From Saprospiraceae bacterium (lineage in GTDB: Bacteria > Bacteroidota > Bacteroidia > Chitinophagales > Saprospiraceae), in assembly GCA_016714765.1 (NCBI GenBank), contig JADKCF010000005.1, positions 124,001 through 188,000 on the forward strand: DNA of 64,000 nt, read 5' to 3'. Both the position numbers and the translations under genes were made by a program. The notes under the pieces were generated by a model that was given only the letters and a program-made list of their open reading frames with translations, was not told the DNA's origin and ran no database searches. Shown here one piece after another: positions 37,774 to 47,726 of the stretch; within the stretch, counting starts at the first letter, position 1, and every line of letters starts with the position of its first letter.

Positions 37774-38033
37774 TATTTATACTTGTACTAATGTCGTTGA
37801 AAAATTATGATTAGTACAGATATAAAAAGTTATACTTGTACTAATCGCGTGTAAAATTCAAATATAAATGACTGTTTGATTGTCGAATTTTACTAAGAGT
37901 ATCCATTTGGGAACACTTCTTTCAAATAAATTTGGAAGTCCATTTTGAAATATTTGTGCAGGTCATTTGATAACTGCATTTTGCTAAGAGTTTCTCTTTT
38001 GGACACATCGTCCAAATGAATTTGGAAGTCCAT
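37774..38033. repeat. Direct repeat copy 1 (260 bp) flanking the ATPase-nuclease gene
   Basis: Nearly identical to 39544-39802 over its whole length. Visible differences are a few substitutions near the left end and right end and one missing base. It ends at the stop codon of the ATPase gene. Internally it holds TGTACTAAT / ATTAGTACA / TGTACTAAT (37784, 37810, 37837) and two diverged subrepeats of about 55 bp (37888-37943 and 37980-38033), both ending AATTTGGAAGTCCAT. It has no open frame of interest. Confidence 0.9.
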
Positions 38034-39451
38034 TACAGCAAATCATTGAAGCATAGACTTTTGTCTACTACTTCTAAGCTCCATGAGTTTTCTATTATAC
38101 CGAAATTTGTTATTATTGTGGTGAAAACTTGTTTTCTGGTCCCTGTATGTGTGATGAATTTCTGTTTTCTATTTCGAAGTGTTTCTGCATATTTTTTGTC
38201 TAATTCGAATGGAGCATTGTAGTATTTTAGCTCGCAGATATTGATGGTAGCGTCTTTGCGATCTATGATAAGATCTATTTGAAAGCCATCTTTTTCTTTA
38301 CTGCTCGGTACATGTAGGACGGATATTTCTGTAAAAACAGAAGTAATTCCGAGTGCAGTTTTTATGGTATTTATATGATTGTAGATTAGATTTTCAAATG
38401 CATATCCTGTCCATATTTTATAAGTCTGTGATGCACTTATTTGTAACCATATACCTGGGATGTATTTTTTATTTGGTTTTATAAATCGATGGTAAAAGAT
38501 GGAATACTCATCATTGAGACGGTAAATGGATCCTTTCTTTTTATTCCCAAAAGTGACTTCTTCCGTGACAAAACCCGATGACATCAAGTCTTCCATAGCT
38601 CTTTGATACGGACCTCCTGCCTGTACTTTACTTTTACTAATTATTTCATGTCGGGTCAATCCTGATTTTGACATAGCCAAAGTATTTACTATTATTTCGT
38701 GATTTTGTGGATTGTCATATAGTGCTTTGTAAAGATTGTCATATTCTGATTTGAGTATTCCATCATCCATAAAACACATGCGCTCAACGGCGATGGCTAT
38801 ACTTTCTCCTCTGCGTATGTCATTGAGATAATAAGGAATTCCTCCCATGATCATATATGTTTCTATCACTTGTTGGTTAGTCATGTGTATTCCCTTATGA
38901 TGTAGGAAAGCTTTTGTCTCCTGTATGGTAAACGGTTTTAATCGTATAACATCCGTCAGTCTATTATGCAGTCCTCCTTTGTCTTGTATTATTTTTTTTG
39001 TGATCCATGAAGTCGATGACCCACATACCACCAAAATAAAGTTGCCTTCCTTTGATAAAAAATCATTCCAAAGGTGTGCTAATAATTGAAGGAAACTCGA
39101 TTTTACGGTATTTACCCATGGTAATTCATCAATAAATAGGACATGCTTCTTTTTTTTGCTTAACGTCATAAGATAGTTTTTAAGCAGTATGAAGGCTTCT
39201 TGCCAGTTTTTTGGTGTCGTGATCAATGTAGATTGACTGTACAACATTAATTTTTGGGTAAAATTTACCAATTGTTCATTTAAGGTGCCATTCTGGATTC
39301 CTGTCAGTCTAAAACATAAATGTGATTCATAGACGGTGTAGATTATATAAGTTTTGCCTACTCTTCTTCTTCCTGTGATGGCAATAAATTCTGATTTTTT
39401 GGATTTTAGGTGTTCCTTAAGTCTCTGGATTACACCTTCTCTAACTATCAT
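38033..39451 (-). CDS. ATPase fused to a PD-(D/E)XK-type nuclease domain
   Basis: 472 residues. The N-terminal domain is an archaeal-type ATPase (ATPase_2/AAA-like) with Walker A GRRRVGKT (27-34) and Walker B HVLFIDELPW (Asp108, Glu109). A winged-helix-like middle follows (SKSGLTRHEIISKS). The C-terminal domain (about 330-472) has the nuclease triad pattern Asp393 in FQIDLIID and Glu407-x-Lys409 in ICELKYY, as in the DUF234/DUF4143 group. Members are found in many copies in archaea and Bacteroidota and their biological role is unknown. This one is enclosed by a pair of 260-bp direct repeats, with one copy touching each side of the locus. It may be a mobile or selfish unit or a defence gene. 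The frame is intact. Confidence 0.82.
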   Translation of the reverse strand: MIVREGVIQRLKEHLKSKKSEFIAITGRRRVGKTYIIYTVYESHLCFRLTGIQNGTLNEQLVNFTQKLMLYSQSTLITTPKNWQEAFILLKNYLMTLSKKKKHVLFIDELPWVNTVKSSFLQLLAHLWNDFLSKEGNFILVVCGSSTSWITKKIIQDKGGLHNRLTDVIRLKPFTIQETKAFLHHKGIHMTNQQVIETYMIMGGIPYYLNDIRRGESIAIAVERMCFMDDGILKSEYDNLYKALYDNPQNHEIIVNTLAMSKSGLTRHEIISKSKVQAGGPYQRAMEDLMSSGFVTEEVTFGNKKKGSIYRLNDEYSIFYHRFIKPNKKYIPGIWLQISASQTYKIWTGYAFENLIYNHINTIKTALGITSVFTEISVLHVPSSKEKDGFQIDLIIDRKDATINICELKYYNAPFELDKKYAETLRNRKQKFITHTGTRKQVFTTIITNFGIIENSWSLEVVDKSLCFNDLL

Positions 39452-39543
39452 GGCATTATTTTTTTGCTATACATTTAAATTGCAAATATACACCTATATT
39501 TGTATTTATCATATAAAAAAAGGCACATAAATACAAATATAAA

Positions 39544-39802
39544 TATTTATACATGTACTTATGTCGTTGAAAAATTATGATTAGTACAGATATAAAAAGT
39601 TATACTTGTACTAATCGAGTGTAAAATTCAAATATAAATGACTGTTTGATTGTCGAATTTTACTAAGAGTATCCATTTGGGAACACTTCTTTCAAATAAA
39701 TTTGGAAGTCCATTTTGAAATATTTGTGCAGGTCATTTGATAACTGCAGTTTGCTAAGAGTTTCTTTTTGGACACATCGTCCTAATGAATTTGGAAGCCC
39801 AT
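39544..39802. repeat. Direct repeat copy 2 (259 bp) flanking the ATPase-nuclease gene
   Basis: Second copy of the 260-bp repeat. It ends at 39802, only 7 bp before the stop codon of the FAD/Fe-S oxidoreductase. A short sequence TACATTTAAATTGCAAATA is also shared just outside (37751-37769 and 39469-39487), but about 55 extra bases follow it in this copy. The ends of the two copies define a unit of about 1.77 kb. Confidence 0.9.
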
Positions 39803-39809
39803 GAGGTAC

Positions 39810-42704
39810 TCACTTTACATACTCCACACTCTCCACCCAATGTACTGCTTTCCTACCTGCAAAATCAAAAATCTGATGACGACATGAGAAGCCATTCGCA
39901 ACTACCAAGGTGTCTTTATCTATTTTCTGGATAGCAGGAATTAAAACCAAATCCGATATTTTTTTGGATACGTCATAATGTTCTGCTTCGTAGCCGAAAG
40001 AGCCGGCCATACCACAACAACCACTATCAGGTTCATTGCACTTGGTGGTGGTAGTCGAGTTGTAGATAGATTTCATACCTTGGGTACCGAATGATGCTTT
40101 CTGATGGCAATGTCCGTGGAGTAAAATATCCTTGGATTTAGCTATGAATTTTCCTTTGAGCTGTCCTGAAGCTAAGGCGTCAGCTAGGAAAACATCGATC
40201 GCCAGCACGTTAGATCGGAGTGTGTCGGATATATTTATGTCTTCGATGAGATCGGGAAGATCGTCTATGAGTGCAGATGTACACGAAGGCTCGCAGACGA
40301 CTACCTTCATTCCTTGACTGATGAACGGCATTAGTTTTTCAGCTACTCTGGTTCCATCTGACTTCGCTTCTTTGAGGAAGCCATTGGATATCCTGGGACG
40401 CTGACAGCAACCTACCGAAGCTAGTAAGACTTCATATCCACAATCTTTGAGCAATTGAATGGCTGCTCTTCCTACTTCAGGCTCGTGATAGTTGATATAG
40501 GTATCGGCAAAGAGCGCCACTTTTTGTTTGCTACCATTGGATTGATAATGTTTTTGATACCAGGTTTCTAGTGATTCGTTGGCATAAGAAGGTAAAGTAC
40601 GTCGACGATCAACTTTAAGTATTTTTTCAGCGGTATATCTGAAGATAGATGTTCCCTGAACAAAATTGACAAATGGGGCTTTCCATCCAGTGATTTTGGG
40701 TACGATATTGACATTGGCATTGATAGCTTTTTCACGCAAAGTGATCTTACCTTCATCATATTTTTTCTGGAGTACTTCACTTTTGAGTTTGGCCATATCG
40801 ACATTGGACGGACACTCTGACTTACAGGCTTTACACGAGAGACACAGGTCGAGTGTCTCCAATACTTTTGGGTCTGTTAGTCCTTCAAAACCCAATTGCC
40901 CGGAGATGGCTAATCTCAAGGCATTGGCCCTGCCCCTTGTTGAAGCATCTTCGTCGGCCGTACCTTTGAAGCTAGGACACATTGTACCGCCTATGTGATT
41001 GCGGCAAGCACCTACACCCGAACAATTGTGCACCAAGGCTTCGAAAGAGTGGTCTTTTCGATATTTATAGACAAAGTTGTATGTATTTTCTTTGTAATTG
41101 GCTCCATACCGCAGGTGCTGATCCATCGGTAGCACTTCGATGATGATGCCTGGATTGAGTAGGTATTTTGGATCAAAAATCGTTTTCACATCCATGAGAC
41201 ATTGATACACTTCATCACCAAAAAAATCTCTCAATCTATGTCCTCGGTTACGTCCATCGCCATGCTCTCCTGACCAGGCTCCTTTGTATTTTTTGACTAA
41301 GTGGAAGACTTCATCTGAAATCATTTTCATCAGGTCGATGTCTGATTGTACAGTCATATCCAGTGATGGTCTCACGTGTAATACGCCTACACTGGCATGC
41401 GCGTAGAGGATGGTTTCTACTCCATGTTTTTGGCAAAGACGGAGTACATCTTGGATGTAATCAGCCAAATGATCGAGTGGGATCGCCTGATCTTCAATAA
41501 ATGGGATAGGCTTCCTACCTGATGGATCGCCCATGAGTAAACCAAGTCCGTTTTTACGCAGAGCCCACGAATCATCCAATTCCGCAGCCGTACGAAGGAT
41601 TGGGTAAGCATATGACGTACTATTACTTTTGAGCCAAGTAGAGAAGTCTGCTATTTTTTGGTCCAGTTCGTCTTGAGACAAACAGAAAAACTCCACAGAT
41701 AAAGTCGCCTGTGGTTCGCCAGAGATCAAGCGTTGATGCAGACTTTTGGTCATATGGTTTTTGACACTTTGCTCAAACACATTGTAGTCTAGCATCTCTA
41801 TCGCAGCGGGATCAAAGGCGATCATTTGATGCACTTCTCTGATCGCTCGCATTCTGTCATCGTAGTGTACAGTGAAAGCTGCTTTGTATTTTGGTATCGG
41901 TTCTAGATTGACTTTGGCTTGTAGGATGATGCCGAGGCTTCCTTCAGAGCCAGCAAATATTTTGGCAAGATTCCATCGATCTGTATGGATAAACTCATCT
42001 AGCGGATAGCCATTAACACGACGCATTACTTTGGGATAGGCAGCTTCTATAGCGGTGGCATGTTCAAAAATTATCTTTCTAAACGAGCGATAAATTTCAC
42101 CTTCACGATCTTTTTGCAGGCATTTGGCTTCGTAGGCCTCAGTTGATAATTCACCCAAGTCAAGGACTGTTCCATCCATCAGCAACACCTTCAATCCGAT
42201 TACGTGATCTATCGTTTTGCCGTACTTAATGCTTTTGGTACCTGAAGAATTATTGGCTATCATACCACCGATGGTTGCCCGGCTTGTAGTTGCAGGATCG
42301 GGAGCAAAGTGTAAACCAAGATTTTTGACAGCAGCATTGAGTTGATCACGAACTACTCCGGGATGTACGATGGCGTATTTTTCTTCAGCATTGATATCCA
42401 GTATTTTATCAAAATATTTGGTGAAGTCTATGATCAATGCATGATTGGTGGTTTGGCCGGCAAGACTGGTAGCACTACCTCGAGGCATCACCGGTATATT
42501 GTATTTATTGGCTGTTTGGATGATTTTTATCAGATCACTTTCATTGTTTGGAATGGCAACGGCTATTGGCTTTAATTGATACAAAGATGCATCTGTAGCA
42601 TACAAACCGAGTGTCAGGTCGTCAGTTTTAATTTCTGAGGTAGTGATGGTATTAAGTTCCTGGAAAAATATTATCAGATCTGATGGAAAATAAATGTTCG
42701 CCAT
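39810..42704 (-). CDS. FAD-binding and Fe-S-binding oxidoreductase (D-lactate/glycolate dehydrogenase-like)
   Basis: 964 residues, a fusion of a GlcD-like and a GlpC-like part. The N-terminal FAD_binding_4 domain has VMPRGSATSLAGQT (about residue 71-84) and SGTKSIKYGKT. The FAD-oxidase C domain follows (about 260-540). Then two Fe-S segments (CSGVGACR ... MCPSF, and CLSCKACKSECPSN), and the CCG domains with ASVGCCQRPR and DSGCCGMAGSFGYE. Such proteins oxidise D-2-hydroxy acids, usually D-lactate, and pass electrons to quinone. The substrate is not shown by the sequence. The frame is intact. Confidence 0.88.
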   Translation of the reverse strand: MANIYFPSDLIIFFQELNTITTSEIKTDDLTLGLYATDASLYQLKPIAVAIPNNESDLIKIIQTANKYNIPVMPRGSATSLAGQTTNHALIIDFTKYFDKILDINAEEKYAIVHPGVVRDQLNAAVKNLGLHFAPDPATTSRATIGGMIANNSSGTKSIKYGKTIDHVIGLKVLLMDGTVLDLGELSTEAYEAKCLQKDREGEIYRSFRKIIFEHATAIEAAYPKVMRRVNGYPLDEFIHTDRWNLAKIFAGSEGSLGIILQAKVNLEPIPKYKAAFTVHYDDRMRAIREVHQMIAFDPAAIEMLDYNVFEQSVKNHMTKSLHQRLISGEPQATLSVEFFCLSQDELDQKIADFSTWLKSNSTSYAYPILRTAAELDDSWALRKNGLGLLMGDPSGRKPIPFIEDQAIPLDHLADYIQDVLRLCQKHGVETILYAHASVGVLHVRPSLDMTVQSDIDLMKMISDEVFHLVKKYKGAWSGEHGDGRNRGHRLRDFFGDEVYQCLMDVKTIFDPKYLLNPGIIIEVLPMDQHLRYGANYKENTYNFVYKYRKDHSFEALVHNCSGVGACRNHIGGTMCPSFKGTADEDASTRGRANALRLAISGQLGFEGLTDPKVLETLDLCLSCKACKSECPSNVDMAKLKSEVLQKKYDEGKITLREKAINANVNIVPKITGWKAPFVNFVQGTSIFRYTAEKILKVDRRRTLPSYANESLETWYQKHYQSNGSKQKVALFADTYINYHEPEVGRAAIQLLKDCGYEVLLASVGCCQRPRISNGFLKEAKSDGTRVAEKLMPFISQGMKVVVCEPSCTSALIDDLPDLIEDINISDTLRSNVLAIDVFLADALASGQLKGKFIAKSKDILLHGHCHQKASFGTQGMKSIYNSTTTTKCNEPDSGCCGMAGSFGYEAEHYDVSKKISDLVLIPAIQKIDKDTLVVANGFSCRHQIFDFAGRKAVHWVESVEYVK

Positions 42705-42839
42705 ATGGTGTGCTATTCTATTGACAAAGGTATTAAAAAAGGTGGATTTTAGGGCGAATAATATAGTATTTGAGTTTTTTATATTGTTTGGGTATGCGTT
42801 TGCAAACTGAGATTTTTAAGGTATGGAAGACTGTTTCAT

Positions 42840-43013
42840 TTACTCATTCATACATTCATTTGGTGTTTTTTTGACAATCCTGACTTCAATTTCAACCTTA
42901 TTTTTTACTTTTGACCAAAAGTTTTTAAGTTTGTTATCATCCCAATATACATTCTTAATATTTTTAGTATCATCATATATTACATGATCTTCTATGTATT
43001 CTATATTTGTATT
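42840..43013 (-). pseudogene. Possible C-terminal gene remnant
   Basis: An open frame of about 58 codons without a start ends at TAA 42842-42840. It reads as a natural charged protein tail, with IEDHVIYDDTKNIKNVYWDD, then KVKNKVEIEVRIVKKT and NECMNE at the end. The nearest in-frame stop upstream is TGA at 43016-43014. It could be the end of a lost gene, with the DinB promoter placed over its front. Nothing identifies its family. Confidence 0.35.
43002..43009 (+). promoter_or_regulatory. -7 element of the DinB gene
   Basis: TATATTTG, 27 bp before ATG 43036. No -33 TTG is obvious. Confidence 0.5.
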
Positions 43014-43035
43014 TCAAAAATCGTAATCTTAGGAA

Positions 43036-43509
43036 ATGACACTAAATGAACAAATAGCCAAGCAACTAAAAGAATTATTCCTTACAGGTCAGTGGATCGG
43101 GACCAACTTGAATTCAAAGCAGCTTGATGATGTAGATTTGGAAATGGCCAATGCCAGGTATGAATCCCTCAATACGATTGCTCTGCTTGCCTTTCATCTC
43201 AATTATTATGTAGAAGGTGTGATTAATGTTCTGAAAGGCGGGACACTGGATATTAAAGACAAATACAGTTTTGACATGTCGCCCATCACATCTCAGGAAG
43301 AATGGGACATTATGCGCGAAAGTATATATCGAAACGCTGAATACTTGGTCTTTCTAGTAGATCATATGCCTCTATCACAATTGACAGATCCCTTTACAGA
43401 TGAAAAATATGGTACTTACTTTCGCAACCTTATAGGAATTCTCGAGCACAGCTATTATCATCTAGGGCAAATAGTATTGATAAAAAAATTATTAAATATA
43501 ACGAAATAA
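43036..43509 (+). CDS. DinB-family protein (DUF1572-like)
   Basis: 157 residues, an all-helical four-helix bundle. Metal-binding His candidates are in LAFHLNYYVEG (about 54) and LEHSYYHLGQI (two His, about 140-144). DinB-like proteins often act as thiol-dependent transferases; the substrate here is unknown. Convergent with recG, 5 bp apart. Confidence 0.75.
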   Translation: MTLNEQIAKQLKELFLTGQWIGTNLNSKQLDDVDLEMANARYESLNTIALLAFHLNYYVEGVINVLKGGTLDIKDKYSFDMSPITSQEEWDIMRESIYRNAEYLVFLVDHMPLSQLTDPFTDEKYGTYFRNLIGILEHSYYHLGQIVLIKKLLNITK

Positions 43510-43514
43510 ACGTA

Positions 43515-45613
43515 TCAGGATATCCTGGCCCAATCTTTATGTTTTACCCGCAATTTTGCAACTTGGTTTCTGATGTTTTCATGGATAGTTCTTTCCAGTT
43601 TAGGATCATCTTCAATTATTCTGATGGCGATATGCCTTGCCGCATCCATGATGGCACGATCCTGCCCTATGTTCAATAGCTTGAAGTCCAGCAATCCACT
43701 TTGCTGGGTACCCTGGATATCGCCGGGTCCGCGCAACTTAAGGTCTGCTTCAGCTATTTCGAAGCCATTGTTCGTCCTGACCATGGTAGATATTCTCTCC
43801 TTACCTTCTTTGGATATTTTGTAATCTGTCATCAGTATACAATAGGACTGATCGGCACCACGACCTACTCGGCCACGCAATTGGTGCAGTTGGGATAGCC
43901 CGAACCTTTCAGTATTTTCTATGATCATGACTGAAGCATTAGGTACATTGACCCCTACTTCTATGACCGTAGTGGCTACCATGATTTGAGTAGTGCGGGA
44001 GATAAACCTCTGCATTTCCCAGTCTTTATCTTTGGCTTTCATGCGACCGTGGACGACACTGATCTGATAATCCGGTAACGGGAAGTACTGAAGTAATCGC
44101 TCATATCCTTCGTTGAGGTTTTTCAGGTCCAGTTTTTCTGACTCTTCTATCAGAGGATAGACCACATATATCTGCCGTCCTTTGGCTATTTCACTATGCA
44201 TAAACTGTATCAGCTGTGGCCTGGCTGATTCATACTTGTGGATAGTGATGATTTCTTTACGTCCGGGGGGCAATTCGTCTATGACCGATACGTCCAGATC
44301 ACCGTATATCGTCATAGCCAGCGTCCTTGGTATAGGTGTTGCTGTCATGACTAGTATATGAGGCGCCAGTTGGTCATTTTTTTTCCATAAACTGGCCCGC
44401 TGTGCAACTCCGAATCTATGCTGCTCGTCCACTATAGCCAGTCCGAGCTGTTGGAAACCTACAGTCTCTTCTATGAGGGCGTGCGTGCCAATGATGATAT
44501 GGATTTCACCATTTTTGAGACCGGCGAGTATAGTTTCTCTTTTTTTACCTTTGACACTACCTGACAAAAAGGCAACGTTGACCGGCATGTCTCCCAGCAG
44601 GGTAGTGACGTTTTCGTAGTGTTGCTGTGCCAGGATTTCAGTAGGCGCCATCAGGCAACTCTGGAAGCCGTTATCTATTGCTATCAGCATACATAGCAAA
44701 GCAACAATTGTCTTTCCGCTGCCCACATCCCCCTGTAAAAGGCGATTCATTTGGGTTTGCATGCCCATATCTGCCCGTATCTCCCGAATGACTTTTTTTT
44801 GAGCGTTGGTAAGGTCGAAGGGTAGTTTAGTTTTAAAAAATGTATTGAAATGCTCCCCGATAATGGTAAATGGGGCGCTCTTATATTTGTATTTACGATA
44901 TATCTTACTTTGTAAAAGTCTTATCTGAACATAAAAAAATTCTTCAAATTTTATCCTGTTGGCAGCCAGTTCTTTTTGTTTTTCATTCTCCGGAAAATGA
45001 ATCCACTGGAGGGCACTGAAGTTGTCAGTAATTTTTAATTTGTCGATGATGTATGGCGGTAATGTCTCCGGAAAGTCCGCAGCAGTACAGGCTGCAAGCA
45101 GACTTTTTATAATTTTTCTTCTGGCTTTGCTATCCAGTCCTTGCATCCATTTTTGTACGGTGGGGATAAAGGTCAAGGTAAAAGATAAAGTAGCGTCAGA
45201 CAGTTCCTTTTGAAGGGTGTTTCGGTTTTTCCGCTTTGATATGCCCTCTACCGTAGATGATATAATCTTCTCCCACCTTTAGTGTTTTGTCCAGCCAGCT
45301 TGCTCCCTGAAACCATACCAACTCCAGAAACCCGGAACTATCCTTAAACATGCCCTGTAAGCGTGATCGATTTGTTTTCTTCTTATTTTTCAATGGAGAT
45401 AAGAGTTCCTTTCAGTTGGATATTATCACCGTCTGCCTTGATATCTTTTATGTATTGGAAAGACGTACGATCTATGTATCTGAAGGGAAATGTAAAAAGC
45501 AAGTCCTGCACCGTATGGATGTTGAGTTCCTTCCGAAAAGTTTCGCCCTTAGCAGGGCCAATACCCTTCACATATTCTATAGGAGTATCGAGTATGGATT
45601 GCTGTCCTGCCAA
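43515..45613 (-). CDS. recG: ATP-dependent DNA helicase RecG (two frameshifts)
   Basis: About 700 residues in three frames. N-terminus from ATG 45613 (YVKGIGPAKGETFRKEL, the wedge-domain helix-hairpin). A stop at 45383 is removed by adding one A to the run near 45385 (ISIEKNKKKTNRS). A second break near 45196-45210 joins to ELSDATLSFTLTFIPT. The third frame holds helicase motifs GDVGSGKT (Walker A), DEQHRFG (motif II) and MTATPIPRTL, then RGRVGRGADQSYC. RecG reverses stalled replication forks and processes branched DNA. As it is a conserved single-copy gene, the breaks are most likely sequence errors. Confidence 0.9.
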
Positions 45614-46347
45614 TTTTGGATGCTTTTAAGTATATAGGTACAAAAGTAATACATTAATAACTAAAATGATATGTTGAAACAATGCTTTGTGTGTATAACA
45701 AATTGTACCATGGAACTATTCTCAATTATTCATTACTTATAATCAAAGAAATTGAACACAGATTTAACTATTGCCTCGAGGCCGCAAGGCTTATACTTTT
45801 TCTGCGGCAAAAAAGTAAACAACCCGCCTGCCTACGGGTAGGGCAGGAAATGCTGCCCGCTGTTTCGTCTTCTTAACGCTGAAAAGTCATCTTCCCGACG
45901 GAAACAAAAAAACTCACCTCTGACATCCGTTCTTTAGCTATAATAATCAATTATTTTACATTTGCTTTCTGATAAATTCTTATTTTGGCTCAAACAGTTT
46001 TTTGTTTTTACCGTCTCCAGGGACTTTTCAACTAAAGACAAAAATGCGGAAGAAACCCATCCTCCGAAAAAAGTATTCTCACGCTAGTTTTTTTCTAGTT
46101 TTTGTGCCATTTGTTATACACACCATTGCTTTGTGTGTATAACAAATGGCACAAAATAGTAAAAGCCCTTCTGCTATTGCATTAGTTATTGATTTGTATT
46201 TTATGCAAAATGATAAAACCAATATTTTTTAAATGAATGGAATATTTAGTCATTATTCGTAATTATTTGGGGTTAAAGTAATTTGTTTACTACAAAAGGT
46301 TTTGTAAAAGTTCAAAATATTGTAATATTACGCCACTAATATAAAAA
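45614..46347. other. Long intergenic region with repeats
   Basis: No gene recognised. It holds a copy of TGCTTTGTGTGTATAACAAAT at 45683-45703, a GC-richer stretch about 45770-45930 with CGGCAAAAAAGTAAACAA-like and GCCTGCCTACGGGTAGGGC sequence, and the large hairpin at 46100-46156. The open frames here (for example 45682-45876) are not convincing. The stretch before rbfA is AT-rich. Confidence 0.45.
46100..46156. repeat. Perfect 23-bp-arm hairpin
   Basis: Left arm 46100-46122 and right arm 46134-46156 are perfect reverse complements over 23 bp, with an 11-base loop. The left arm starts TTTTGTGCCATTTGTTATAC. The loop plus right arm contain the 21-mer that also occurs at 45683-45703. It could be a terminator, the end of a mobile element, or a REP-like repeat. 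Confidence 0.75.
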
Positions 46348-46725
46348 ATGGATACTAAGAGGCAGTTGCAGATAAGTGAAATGATCAAACGGAATTTTGC
46401 TCCCGTCTTTCAGGAGCACGGTCCTTATATATATGGTGCAGCTTTTGTTACTGTCACCTCGGTGAAGGTTACTCCTGATTTGGCTCAGGCAAAAGTATAT
46501 CTAAGTATCTATAATGCCAGTGATAAAACAGCAGTCCTTCAGACTATTGTGAATCATACTCACCAGCTCAAACAAGCACTTGCTGCCAGAATCAAAAATC
46601 AGGTGAGGCGCATACCTCAGATTTTCTTTTACTTCGATGAGACAATTGAAGAAATGTATAAGGTAGACGCTATGTTTAAGAATCTGAAAACAATGTATCC
46701 TGAATCCAAACACGAGGAAGAATAG
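46348..46725 (+). CDS. rbfA: Ribosome-binding factor A
   Basis: 125 residues, KH-like fold. RbfA binds the 30S subunit late in 16S maturation and in cold adaptation. Recognisable by VTSVKVTPDLAQAKVYLSIY near the middle and the C-terminal IPQIFFYFDETIEEMYKVDAMF. No neighbouring translation gene; in many bacteria it lies near infB or truB. Frame intact. Confidence 0.88.
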   Translation: MDTKRQLQISEMIKRNFAPVFQEHGPYIYGAAFVTVTSVKVTPDLAQAKVYLSIYNASDKTAVLQTIVNHTHQLKQALAARIKNQVRRIPQIFFYFDETIEEMYKVDAMFKNLKTMYPESKHEEE

Positions 46726-47093
46726 AACAAAGAGGCTTATTCAACACTAGTTTATCATTATCTTCTGTCCTTTCATAATTATTTTTTTGCCCTTCATCAG
46801 GATTTAAGAAATAATTTGCTGAAAATAATTTCTGTAAAATTTTTCTTCACATCATTTTTTTTCAATTTACCTTTTTAAAAAGTATATTTGAATACGATAT
46901 GTATATTAGTATTAAAATCAGTATTATATATCGGTATGAATAAAAAAATGGCATGAATATCTCCTGTGTAGCTGTGTGTGATGCTGCCAAAATGCTAATT
47001 ATAATCATATAGGGAGATAATCTTTGTCATATTTCGAATCTCCAAATACCTCTAATCTTGTATCGTATTTCGATAACAACATAAACACAGAAA
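46726..47093. other. Intergenic region upstream of the YceI gene
   Basis: AT-rich with pairs such as GATATGTATATTAGTATTAA and CAGTATTATATATCGG. No clear -7 element or gene was seen. Confidence 0.35.
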
Positions 47094-47684
47094 ATGAAAA
47101 CTTTAGATTTAATCCGATTCTTTTTGATGACACTTTTAATCACAGGTGTTTTCACTGGTATGCGTGCCCAAACAAAATTTACAGGAAAAGAACATATCAA
47201 CTTTAACGTATCCGGTACTTCTACTATGCACGACTGGGTGATGAAATCATCCTTAGGTGATTGTACTGCAACTTTTGTATTGGATGATAAAGGCAATCTG
47301 AAAGATGTGACAGCCATGAATCTGACAGTATCTTCAAAAGTGCTGAAAAGCGGTAAGGGAGCTATGGACAAAAATGCCTACAAAGCTCTAAAAGCTGATA
47401 AAAACCCTAACATTACAGCAGTTCTCAAAAGTGCTGAAGTTACCACCAAAGACAATAAATCCTATACGGTAAAAAGCATGATTAAACTTACCATTGCAGG
47501 TAAAACACTGGATACAGAACTGATTTCTCAAGTAAAAAGAATCAATGACAATAGTTTTTCTGTAAAAGGAGAAAAGAAAATCTCAATGAAAGACTATGGT
47601 ATGGAACCTCCATCTTTTATGCTAGGTGCAGTAACCACTGGAAATGATGTAGTCTTAAACTTCGATTTAGTACTCAATCAATAA
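47094..47684 (+). CDS. YceI-family periplasmic protein
   Basis: 196 residues. Signal peptide about 1-26 (FFLMTLLITGVFTGMRAQ). YceI lipocalin-like fold: F-N-V-S-G-T-S-T-M-H-D-W near residue 43, the central NPNITAVLKSAEV and the C-terminal MKDYGMEPPSFMLGAV. YceI proteins bind long-chain isoprenoids or lipids in the periplasm. A second YceI-like gene lies on the other side of the porin. The upstream promoter is not clear. Confidence 0.85.
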   Translation: MKTLDLIRFFLMTLLITGVFTGMRAQTKFTGKEHINFNVSGTSTMHDWVMKSSLGDCTATFVLDDKGNLKDVTAMNLTVSSKVLKSGKGAMDKNAYKALKADKNPNITAVLKSAEVTTKDNKSYTVKSMIKLTIAGKTLDTELISQVKRINDNSFSVKGEKKISMKDYGMEPPSFMLGAVTTGNDVVLNFDLVLNQ

Positions 47685-47726
47685 TCAATATAAACCAAAT
47701 TTTTCTAACCTTTAAATAAAAACAAT

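Noticed and set aside
37774..39802. CRISPR-like repeat array
   Set aside because: Only two long direct repeats flanking a gene; no short regularly spaced units.
45682..45876. Plus-strand frame of 64 codons
   Set aside because: Crosses repeat-like intergenic sequence and has no protein features.
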